Source: Climacium dendroides (lineage: Eukaryota; Streptophyta; Bryopsida; Hypnales; Climaciaceae). From it: a stretch of DNA of 64,000 bases. The stretch covers positions 27,957,029-28,021,028 of the forward strand of contig OX467083.1 of NCBI GenBank assembly GCA_950106755.1, written 5' to 3'. Below are positions 1 to 9,747 of this stretch, piece after piece (within the stretch, counting starts at the first letter, position 1; each line of letters opens with the position of its first letter). The notes under the pieces were generated by a model, which saw only the letters and a program-made list of their open reading frames with translations, searched no databases and was not told where the DNA came from. Position numbers and translations under genes: made by a program.

Positions 1-3000
1 ATCCACATCCATGTCTACCGCTCCAATGTCCTTTAGTGAATCTCGGAGTTGTAACTCTGATGGGTGGGTGTATCCTATTGGGCAATCCAGGTACCATCCT
101 CCCCCGCTGAGATGTGCCGTTGTGTACGTTCGAAGTTGATTGAGGGTATACATGCAGCTCGCAGTATTTCGATCAAGGAAGACCGATAGGAACGATGGGA
201 GGTCTGCCCTCTTGATTGCTCCTTTCCCTTCCAGTTCAAACTTGAAATATCTGAGAGGACAAATCCAAAAAATTTAAGAAGAGATTAGAGAAATGAAGAA
301 CACATGTATAGTCCAAGAATTTGAAGGGGCCATAAATTCTAAAGTAGAAACACAAAATTCTAGAACTTGTAGAGGTCAGAGAAGGCTCTTTGGACACCCT
401 TTATAGTATGCCTTTGATCTGAGTCCCATATTAGAGGTAGGCTACAGACCCTTGGTGATATTTTTCTTTCAACAAATTAAACATCCAATTGTTTAATCAC
501 GTCATTCCTACAAAGAAAAATACAAAGGTTCTGCTCAAATGTTCCAATGCAGAGAATTATAAAATAAGCTTACAAATATGTACCGGAAAAGCACTCTCCT
601 AATTGCATGCTGGGAACCCTCATATGTATTAAAATTGTCGCTTTTCTTGAAGTACTTTGCTCCTCTCAGGTGAGCCAAGAAGCCGTGATCCCATATCTTT
701 CGCCTCCATCCCTCAAGGTAATCCACCAAGGTATCTGGCTGCAGCGGAACATTCATGTCAATGTTGATGTTGTCTTGCTTAACAACATCATCAAAGTATT
801 GCACGGCTCCATCTTCAATCTGTGGAGAGTAAAGAAAATACCAACTGCATGAATGGAGTGCTTCTCAAGAATTCTAATATTTTTAATTTGAATTGATTAT
901 CAAGTTTAGGGGCTTCCTACATAGAAGACGGAATAGAGAGATACACTTACCCTAGCATACCAGACGCAACGATTCAAGAAAGGCTGTAGCAGTGTCTCTG
1001 ACACTGGCTTAGGCAGAAAGCGCCTAGCCTCTCTTGACGGTGCAGAAGAGTTCCACCACCTCAAAAATTTGGTCTTGTGAGCTGCAGTGGTGTTGCAAGT
1101 GGCCACCATTTGCAGCTTCTCTAGAGTCATCTCCGGGACCTCATTGTTGGTCCAATGTCTCTCAATCTTCACACAAAAGAAAACCAAGGTTAGATATAAT
1201 TCAAAATCTCAATGTCCTGGAATGGTGAAAATTTGAGTGAATGTCTAAAACCCACCTCTTCAAGAAAACCTTGCCCGTTAGCTGGATTAGCAACAGCCAA
1301 CAACTTCGACATTTTTAGATTCAGCCTACCCATCTTCTCGTTTGCTCCAGCTCTCATTGCATGTGCCACTTGCAGAGGAGATCTTTCATCCTCCGGCGTC
1401 ATCTCATTGTACCTCCAAACCGCTGCCTCTGCAGCTTGAGCAATCTCTTGCTGCATAGTTGATGTAGGAATTATAGATTAGAATAGTTCTTGCAATTTGC
1501 AAAGAATATATAACGCACAAAGACAAAAAGACACTTTCAAGGATTCTTACCCGGAAAACAAAGGATGTAAAGACTTGCTGCGGCATGGAATACCAAGTAT
1601 TTTTCTTTTTATGCACCCCACACAGACGGAGCTCTGATGGCCTCAACATCTCCCTAAAACGGTCAATAGGTAGGAGGCCATATTTTTTGACCCTATACAA
1701 TGTGTGCACTAAGTTGGTCTTCACGTGGGAGTCTTCTGTGGACCTGTATAATGCATAGACACTTTATATTTATGATTTTCAAGGGAATTTCCTTTGTTTA
1801 AAATCAAAGCAAATATGCTGAAAATTCAAAGTACATGAAGGAATGAAAATCAACTCCTATAATTTGAATGAAGGGAAAATAAATGTACTTGTTTATATCA
1901 TGCATGATGTGCATGACAAGCTCGGTTTTGCCCTTCGTTTCCAACACAATGGAGTCCACCGCATAGTGCCACTCCCTGTCATTGGAGTGCTTCTTCTTGA
2001 TGTATGTCATCCACGATATGAGTCTATGATTGCCGTCACATACGTAGAACTTCAAGTTCTTCAAGAACCTCAGCTCCGGCACAGACTCCACGTATGCATT
2101 GAAGGTGTCATTCTTCTCCTTCTACAAAGGCCCCCACTTCTCTATCTCGTCTTCTGTGAAATGAGAGCTCTCTCCGGACTCGTCTGTAGTAGTGACATAA
2201 AAAACTGCCGCACCATCCCGGTAGCCCTTGGTGAACTCATGCTCTAGGAAATCTAGATCGCACGAGAGTATCGGCCTCACCATAGGCATGGAAACCATTC
2301 TGCAAAGCGGAATCTGAAGCCGGAAGAGGTGATCCGGCTTCATCCTCAGTGATGCAATGCTGTTGACGGAGTCCACCTTGTGATATTGACGGAGGTCATC
2401 CTCCAGCAAGTCCTTGTCTTCCCCCTCCAACTGAATGGCGGCCGCATCTTCCTCCATGTCATCTCCTTCCTCTTCCCCATCTCCATCACCTCCAATTGCC
2501 GGTTGAGATGAATCTCCAGTGTTTGGAGTCTGAAGAGTGGTCTCCTCTTGCCAAGGGTTTGTAGGAGCATCCTCACTCTGCAAAATCATAGGTCATGCAT
2601 TTAACAATATACAAGACTTCCATCACCAGAGTCAATCTAGTATTCCAGGAACCAATAATACAATTGTAATCAAAAATCAATTCAATAAAAATGGTGCATC
2701 AAATACTATAGGTAAAGCTCTCAAATCTGTATATAAGCATGGGTAAACATGTCAAGCATCCTACATCCAACATAACTGGATTTTATTATATGCTCAATCA
2801 ATTTCAACATCCTTCTCTAAGTCAGAGCTCAACAACAAGACAACAAGATCTCCTAAGTCCCGAGGAGCACTACAAGCACAATCACAGGTCTCCTTCGTGA
2901 GGAAATAGTCACATGACTCGGACTCCTCGAAGCTTGAGGTATACTCGGTGGAGGTGCTCTCAGGAGATGTGGTCATCACCTGCCGCTCTCTAACCCGCCT

Positions 3001-5574
3001 AAGAAAATCGTCACGTTCTCTACGCCCCGATGTTGGCGAGAAGATACAAGGACGTTTTGGTGCTCGTGGGTCACTGACCCGACTCAAGACGGAACTCTCA
3101 AAACCATCAACAAAGCGGTCCACCGCATCCATGACATCATCAAAACCGATCAGTACCTCTTCCCCCTGTTCTTCGGACTCCACAATGACCTCCTCCTCAG
3201 AATCAGTGGAGACCACTACATTTGGCCTTCGTGATGGGTCATGCTGCGATGGGCCTGCCTCATGACTAATTGATGGTGGAGTTGGTGTCACAATTGGTGG
3301 AGATTCACCCTCATCCCCTCTTGCCTTCTACAGAGAAGCAACACAAGCAAATAAATGATATGAGCAAGAGGTCAATGAACATAATTTCAGTTGCATCCTC
3401 AAATTATACATCTACTATAGGCAAAGTCAAATTTCAAGAAAACATATACCTAAGTGTGCTAGGCATTTATATCATTTGATTGAGGAATCCTATACTTATA
3501 ACATTCAAGAACAACAAGACCCACGTCACTCAAGAAGTATAATTCTCTAACTTCGCATATCGATGGACTGAGTGTGCCAATTTAAATTTGATCACGACCT
3601 TGAAGTATCAACACCCTTAATAATTTTGTCTATGACAAGAAATGAACGCGTCCTTTGAGCTTCTAGAGAAGCTTTGAAGTGTATCAAAACTTGATTCAAA
3701 CTTCAATACTTGGAAATCTCTAAGTATTGAAAAACCCATTGGAAATCTCGAAACTACTACTACATTTAAGTAGCTTGACCAAATCTCAAAATGAACTTTA
3801 ACTTCATTGTATTCTGGGGGGGTCCACCTAGGTGAATCTTAATCATTGTCGGAGCCGACAATGATTAAGACTCACCTAGGTGGACCCCCTAGAATGCCAA
3901 ATAAGCAAAATTCCTAGATTGTGGACTTAGTGTGAAATTGAATTTTTTATATAAATATCATGTAAGTAGTTTGAAAAATCGACAAAAATATTAAACATAC
4001 AAGAATCAACTAAACTCAATCATGGAAGGTAATTTCCCTACACCGCGTCATCCTTTGAGAAAATCTAAAACAAAATGCTGCTTACCTTCATTTTAGGGGG
4101 GTCCACGTAGGTGCCACATATTTAGTGTCGGAGCCGACAGTATTCCACGTCAGCACACGTGAACCCCCTCAAAATCGGACCGTTACACCGAATTTGGAAA
4201 AAAAAAACCCGTCATTGCTGATCCATGAACGTGAAATTGAAATCCAACGACCAGAAATTCAATAAACGTGGAATTCCCTATGATGGAAAAAAATTATATG
4301 AAATTGAGTGATTAAATCTCCATTTTTGAAATAAATGGTGACCCTACTACTAATCAGACTGGCTGAACTTATACGTATCTCTCTCTGTAAGTATCAGCAC
4401 GTTCCTTTTTTTTGCAATCTTATTTCCGAGAAATCGGTGCTCCTAATTGAATTTGAAGTACCTGCCGCTCCAAACATTGAGTCGTCAAGTCACGAATCAG
4501 AATTGATGCAAATGAAGCTGGAAACCACATTCCCGAAATCCAATTACAGGTTCGATTAAAACTCTGGACACCTGGCAATCAAAATTAACTACAATTTCAA
4601 ATACAGGTTCCCAAAGTCCAAACACAACAACGGCAATTTCGGAGACATTCTCGTTGAGAATCTAAGTGACAATGTAGGATTCCAAAATTGAAAATAACAG
4701 CGGCAGTGTCTAAACCACGTAGGTCACACTCATTTCTCCCAAATTTCAATCCACAATCCTGAATTTAAAAATCTCACTCCGAAATCCACACTCAAATCAA
4801 TTTGAGCGTATCCATCTCAAACGGAGAATGAATGCCGATTCGGTTTTCCAAGGGTCCACTGGGGAACACAGACATCAATGTCGGTGCCGACATCATTCCG
4901 GAGCCTACTCACTTGACCCCCAAAAGCACGATCTGATGAACAGTATTCACGAACGCTCCGAGGAAATAAAAAACAAGGAGCACTAGGCACGACGATCAGA
5001 TTACTAGGGATCAGGGTTTTCAGAGTTCGGGTTTAGGGTGAACGTCTAGCGATTCGATGTTCCAGGGGTCCCGTTAGGAGCACAGAGTTCAATGTCGGCG
5101 CCGACATCATTCCGGAGCCAGCTTACGGGACCCCCAGAAGCACGATCTGATGAACAGGATTCACAACCCGCCCCGAGGAAATAAAAAACAAGGAGCACTA
5201 CGGACCATGATCAGATTACTAGGGATCAGGAGGGTTTTGAGTTCAAGGACGGAGAACGTCCGGCGATTCGATTTTCCAAGGGTCCACCGAGAAGCAAAGC
5301 GATCGATGTCGGAGCCAACATCATTTCGGAGCATGCTTACGGGACCCCCATTAATCACGACCTAATGAACAGGATTCACGACCTCGCCCCGAGGAAAGCA
5401 CAAATTAGAAGCACTGTGGTTGACGATCAGATTACTAGGGATCAGGAGGATCACAGTCAAAAGACGGAGAGAGCAGTTTGGTTGTACCTGGTTGAGGATG
5501 CGATTTCTCCTCCTTCGAGTAGGGGCTTCGAATGGCCCAGCTTCAGCAGGTGCTCTCCTCGTCATTCTTGTCAT
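1..5574 (-). CDS. ParB/sulfiredoxin-like DGNHR-motif protein, eight exons, 3' end outside window
   Basis: I reconstruct complement(join(1..250, 584..819, 951..1166, 1256..1450, 1551..1743, 1889..2577, 2809..3327, 5488..5574)). Every junction is GT..AG and all phases agree (0,0,2,0,0,0,2), giving 795 codons so far; the frame is still open at position 1. Exon 1 encodes 29 residues with a basic run (RRRRNR) that could be a nuclear signal. Exon 2 is acidic and Ser/Glu-rich, probably disordered. Exon 3 holds the only recognisable motif, FYVCDGNHR, followed by a patch ending in hydrophobic VDSIVLE. The DGxHR signature and the strands around it resemble the ParB/Srx fold, which includes nucleotide-binding and nuclease proteins. 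Later exons are helical and unrecognised. An in-frame TAG lies in exon 3. The start at 5574 is chosen because its exon ends in CAG/GTACAA in phase 0; the upstream frame is open, so an earlier ATG is possible. The function is not known. The gene model is fairly secure, the domain call moderate. Confidence 0.6.
2122..2124 (-). other. In-frame TAG inside exon 3 of the DGNHR gene
   Basis: The reading frame on both sides of this codon is the same and keeps one protein character: EIEKWGPL, then TAG, then KEKNDTFNAY leading into the DGNHR motif. A TGG to TAG change is the simplest explanation, since Trp would suit the context. The bases just before (cctttgtag) also look like a splice acceptor, so a small unseen intron could remove the stop. 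Confidence 0.7.
3811..3895. repeat. Palindrome copy 1 (best preserved)
   Basis: The two arms of about 41 bp are almost perfectly complementary. They start ATTCT + GGGGG + GTCCACCTAGGTGA and meet at TGTCGG-AG-CCGACA, leaving a 2-base loop. There is only about one substitution and one G-run length difference near the ends. As RNA it would form a very stable hairpin. Confidence 0.9.
4091..4174. repeat. Palindrome copy 2
   Basis: The layout is the same as copy 1: GGGGGGTCCACGTAGG on the left, CGTGAACCCCCTC on the right, and TGTCGG-AG-CCGACA in the centre (4126-4139). Arm interiors have diverged; ends and centre are kept. Confidence 0.85.
4845..4926. repeat. Palindrome copy 3
   Basis: AGGGTCC on the left, GACCCCC on the right, and TGTCGG-TG-CCGACA in the centre (4879-4892). 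It lies inside the first unit of the 214-bp tandem repeat. Confidence 0.8.
5060..5140. repeat. Palindrome copy 4
   Basis: GGGGTCCCG on the left, CGGGACCCCC on the right, and TGTCGG-CG-CCGACA in the centre (5093-5106), a perfect 14-bp palindrome. It lies inside the second tandem unit. Confidence 0.8.
5271..5352. repeat. Palindrome copy 5
   Basis: AAGGGTCCACC on the left, GGGACCCCC on the right, and TGTCGG-AG-CCAACA in the centre (5307-5320), with one mismatch. It lies inside the third tandem unit. Confidence 0.75.
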
Positions 5575-7681
5575 CCTCTGCAAGAAGCAGCAGAACCCAG
5601 AGCGCACGATGAATGAGAAAAAGACGCTGAATTCCCCTGGCTGCGCGACAGAGCTCCCCACCCTCACACAAGTCGCAAGGGTATGGAAATGCCGACTTCC
5701 AAATTCTCTCCACCTCGACTGAGTTGTTTGAACTCCACTCCAGCCGCAAGAAAAGTGCGGGAGAGACAACGTGAAGGTCATCCAAGGAATTGGACGAGTG
5801 GCCCAGAGGCGAGGTTGGAATTCTACGTGATCCATTGCAACACCCAAATCCAGACATGGCGATGGAACTCGGCGGGAGAGAAGCCTGATTTACGGACCCT
5901 CAGCGCTCTCTATGAACTACATCCGCGGAATTGCTAAAAATTTACCGCTAGGGCTGTGTGCTCAAGGCTCAGACTTCGAGTAGAAGAAGAAAAATGGTAA
6001 TTTAAAGAGTACCCGCCATTGCCTTCAAATTTTGAAATCCTGGACCCCGGCCCGAAGGCGCACCTGGACTGGCTGTCCCCCTGCAACAAGGGGTTGTGGG
6101 TTCTGCTGCTTACCCCTGGACTGGCTGTCCCCCTTACCAACAACCCCTTGTTGCAAAACTTAAAGTGATTCTAATTGCTTCCTATTTGTATTGACTTTGT
6201 TTTGTTTGGTTGCTTGTCGTGCAGGATTTTGAAAATAAAATGTAGGAATCCTCTTTGCAATCTCTGCCTTCAGTTTCAAAGAAGACCCCTCCCTTAACTT
6301 CGGTGTTCCTACTGCCCTTTGCAAATTTATTCCATAACCGAAAGTCCTCCCATGAAGTCCTGCACTCGGTGGGATATTGGCAGGGGCCATTTATGAAAGC
6401 AAGCACAGCAAAAGGAAAAGGCTGGTTGCAGGAGCACAGGAGCCCAAGCGCAACCAAAGACTCAAAGCGCTCCACAAGCCACTTATGACCCTAGGTCATC
6501 CATAAACTGTATACGACACTATATGCGTATCACCTATATACGTACTTGGGCTCTGTATTACTGTATGCATATCTGGGCAAAGTATGATACGTATCTGGGC
6601 TCTATGTACGTCTCTAGCCTGAGTATATGGACTATGAACTTACGCTATTTGTATTCATCGGGAAAGAAAAATACCTAACCGTAGTCTACTTCCCCAAAAG
6701 TTTACCTAGAGATTAGTTTGATTTTTTTGAGTGTATGGGTGGTAGACTATGAGACGTGTTATAGACAGATTACATAGGCGCATTATATTTTGCATTTGTT
6801 TATTCCTGATAGACAAGTCAGCAGGTCAAAGTTCTTTAATTTTTTTTTTCTTACCCAAAAAAAATTACTTGATTTAATTCTTCCTACCGTTTTATAGTCA
6901 ATGAAACCATATTCCCACATTTAGATAGCTCTTTAAATGTTGATGACACCACTTTCAAATTAGTTTTGATTCCTCGCGTTCAAGACACCTTCAAAATTTA
7001 AAAGAGTGTAATTGCAAGTATTTCATTGCCGCTCTAATTATTTATTCATAAAATGCAAGACAAGGTATTAATAGTGTAGAAATGAAGGCATTATAAATGG
7101 AAAGCATGCTTTTACTGTAAGTGCTTATGTTGACAACCTATCTGCATCTATTGGAATGTCAATATTCTCCAAAGTAGTCTTGCATTAGACATTCATTGCT
7201 ATTTATAAGTACTTGATTAATTCACTCCAAAAACTTGTCGAATCATTATCTCTCTACAAGGATACTGAAATTTCATTACAAATTGGAAGAATTTTAATTG
7301 AGTATACATTTGCAGTCCCGTTCTAAAAATTACAAAGTTCGGATACAAGTTCCTATGCATATGAAACAAAGATCCACTTCTTCTTTCAAATGTAAATGTC
7401 ATGTCATATAGTGACCTGTAGTCGCTCTCCCTAAGTTGATTAGGAAGGAACATGTGCATATAGACCTCAATTCCACAGGAGAAAATGATTGCATGTACAC
7501 CTGCACTATAGATTTCACAGTGACTAAGTGTTGACTTCAATTACAATCCTAAAGCGCTCAATGCTCTTTGGAACTCTCAGTGTATGCTATCAAATGAAAG
7601 GAGCGCTAAAACTCGTACTGTTCACAATCTAACTGTGTCCCTTGGACACCGTGAACATTGTCAAGACCATGTGATCATGTG
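5575..7681. other. Upstream region of the DGNHR gene; no gene recognised
   Basis: Up to about 5940 the base composition is gene-like and the minus frame of exon 1 stays open, so this may be 5' UTR or extra N-terminal coding sequence. A stretch at 6180-6480 is open on both strands without a recognisable product. From 6500 on the DNA is AT-rich, with short imperfect repeats of a TATRCGTATC-like motif at 6510-6620. Confidence 0.4.
6064..6155. repeat. Direct repeat plus 16-bp perfect inverted repeat
   Basis: CCTGGACTGGCTGTCCCCC occurs twice (about 6064 and 6116). The first is followed by TGCAACAAGGGGTTGT and the second by its exact reverse complement ACAACCCCTTGTTGCA, so the region can form a 16-bp stem with a loop of about 40 bases. 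The nature is unknown: a small mobile-element remnant or a structured RNA. Confidence 0.7.
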
Positions 7682-7945
7682 CTACACTCCCATGAATAAC
7701 AAACTCAGAAAGCAAGTGAACCCAACAATAGTAATCTTGAAACTGCTTATAGTAGAAGGGTCCGCTGCTCTTTCTCCATGGTGCTCACTTGTATTCTCCG
7801 TATTCACCACTTCCATAGCATCGACATGACCAGTACGGGAATCCTCCTCTCCAGCTTTACTCCCCATCTCGTAACGAAGAACTCTCCGTAGATCACCTGC
7901 TGTGGGCTTCGCGGTCGATTTGGGGACTCTCACTCCTCTAGTCAT
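7682..7945 (-). CDS. Small putative tail-anchored membrane protein, 87 aa
   Basis: From ATG at 7945 the frame encodes 87 residues. The N-terminus is basic (MTRGVRVPKSTAKPTAGDLR), the middle is polar and acidic (about residues 30-65), and a hydrophobic stretch near the C-terminus (KITIVGFTCFLSLLFMGV) ends the protein. That layout fits a tail-anchored protein of the ER or an organelle membrane. The frame is open upstream to a possible acceptor (GATACTAG at about 7999), which would add a basic sequence (ARIFFSSAKALKRSR) resembling an organelle targeting peptide, so an upstream exon is possible. Codon composition is more balanced than the AT-rich surroundings, and a pyrimidine-rich 5' leader and TATA-like box lie upstream. 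I do not recognise the family. Chance ORF remains possible. Confidence 0.4.
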   Translation of the reverse strand: MTRGVRVPKSTAKPTAGDLRRVLRYEMGSKAGEEDSRTGHVDAMEVVNTENTSEHHGERAADPSTISSFKITIVGFTCFLSLLFMGV

Positions 7946-8148
7946 TCTTGATCGCTTCAATGCCTTCGCCGAAGAGAAGAAAATGCGAGCCACGTCTAGT
8001 ATCTTTGGTGATGCACTTCAATCCAATTGAAGGCAGACACTGCTGTCTACACGCAAGAAGCTGGAAGACAATGGAAATCTTGGCGCCGTGAACTACAGCA
8101 TAGAGGGCAGAGAGAATAGAGGACTATGGAGGCAATGCCAGTAAGGCC

Positions 8149-8156
8149 TCTTTTTA
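8149..8156 (-). promoter_or_regulatory. TATA-like box upstream of the small membrane-protein gene
   Basis: On the minus strand CTTAAAAAGAGG is followed about 30 bases later by a pyrimidine-rich stretch (TCCTCTATTCTCTCTGCCC), as expected at a plant transcription start. It lies about 200 bp before the ATG at 7945. Confidence 0.25.
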
Positions 8157-8159
8157 AGT

Positions 8160-9747
8160 TTGGCAAGGCCGGTGATGAATGCGCCGCCAAACTTAATGTA
8201 CACTTGATGAAACCTAGTTCAGTAGACTCTACATTGTGGCGTGGCAGGTTTGTAGCTGTGACAGTAATTGAAGTTGTGTACATTCTGCACGTAGAATGGG
8301 GGCTCCGCCATTGCTTGGGAATTTAATTAGAATGTGCTGTACACACTCAATCTTTAAACAATCTGGGAATTCTCATTCACATGTCCCAAAGCACAAAAAT
8401 TACAATTACTTTCAAAAGAGCCGCCTCTTTGAATAAATGAAGCATAGATGACGTAGAAATTGCCCAAGTCGGAGTTCATTCATCCTTTCTTTAACACAAG
8501 GTACGTCACAAATGTAGGAATTGACAATTCCAATGAAAGCTACAAATACATTTTGGTACTTGGAGATATTTCCAATCTACCATGAACGTTATTCAAATGA
8601 GGCGCCTAAATTCCCAAGAATATTGACGGTAGGTTTTTAACAATATTCCAAAATAGAATTTCTTTGTAAGAACATGGGCATCATGAGCAGCTTGGAAGGA
8701 TGTGCAACTGAAGTGAATTAACAAAGTGGAAGAAGTTTATTTTCCCATATAGAGGGAGAGGAGATTATAGAAATATCTTTTTTTGATTATAGAATCAATT
8801 TTTTAAGTTATACTTTGTAGTTCTCATATAGAGTTCAACTCTTATACTTGGAACCATCATAGATTCTAATATTCTAGTTAATCATTAGAGCATGAAATTA
8901 TTGGGATAACAAAGATTCTTTTTCTAAACTAATTCCTTTACAATTTTGGATGTTTCATCAAATTCATACTTCTTGGTTTCTTCTTCTCTATTTTTAAATG
9001 AATTTGGAATATGTTTAATAGAATTATTTTAGTATTACCATAGTTTATAAATTAGCAAGGTTGGAGTCTTATTGAATAACTCTTACCTACTGTTTTTTGG
9101 GGTTTTTTTTGAAATAAATGGAGAAAGTCTTACCTATTGGCAAAGGCTTCAAAGGATATTAATTATCATTTTCGTAATAAGTCTATATGTTTAGTTCGGG
9201 AGTTTAATGAAAATGAATTTGTTGATGGCCATGTTTTGTGATTTTAATGTAGATGTCAATATCATTTGCCCTTCAAGGAATATTCGAAATCAATATCTGA
9301 GAGCCTGCAAGTGGGGATATCATGATCTTTACGTCATATTAGCTTCCTCTGCCTTGGCTCTGGTAAAACACAATCTCCCTCATTAAGAGGAGAGTAGCTG
9401 TACAGCACAATCTATCGTCATTCCTTAGTGTATGATTAGCTTCCTCATGTAAGTCAGTAATGTTGGAGTACGCTTTGCTTTGATTTTTTGTGAGATACTA
9501 ATTGTAATTTAATTTCCATACAGATTTAACTCTCTTTTCATAACAATTGCTTTATCATCAAATTCAACATATGTATGAAAGGAAATGTTGAATACGAATG
9601 GTTGGACAGTGAACTCACAAGTCTAGAGAAATAGAGGACCAGAGAATGAGCACTTGCAGAAGACCCAGAGTTTAGTTTATGTTTACCTCATGTATTGTGG
9701 TTGATTGAGTTTCCCACATCGTTGGAGTGTCTTTGCTAGAAGTTGCA
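8160..9747. other. Intergenic AT-rich DNA, nothing recognised
   Basis: There is no ORF with a credible product and no clear repeat. The last few hundred bases presumably hold the promoter and leader of the transposase-like gene. Confidence 0.4.

Larger units (their letters stand above)
4842..5460. repeat. Tandem repeat, 214-bp period, three units
   Basis: Palindrome centres at 4879, 5093 and 5307 are exactly 214 bp apart. The sequence between them is shared: TGATGAACAG, CCCGAGGAAA, AACAAGGAGCACTA, GATCAGATTACTAGGGATCAG and GCGATTCGAT recur in order. The third unit is cut short near 5460. Each unit carries one palindrome, so this part arose by segmental duplication of a palindrome-bearing block. 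Confidence 0.85.
3328..5487 (-). other. Long first intron of the DGNHR gene, filled with palindromes
   Basis: This 2.16-kb stretch lies between exon 1 (donor CAG/GTACAA) and exon 2 (acceptor TCTGTAG/AAG). It has no credible ORF. It carries five copies of an ~80-bp palindrome and a 214-bp tandem repeat, listed separately. All other introns of this gene are only about 80-330 bp. Confidence 0.5.

Noticed and set aside
5362..5857. Long minus-strand ORFs of 161 and 104 codons
   Set aside because: The first includes my exon 1 but runs into the intron; the second is a shifted frame. Only the exon 1 part is supported by splice phase.
6182..6475. 97-codon minus-strand ORF
   Set aside because: Equally long frames exist on the opposite strand and no product or splice site supports it.
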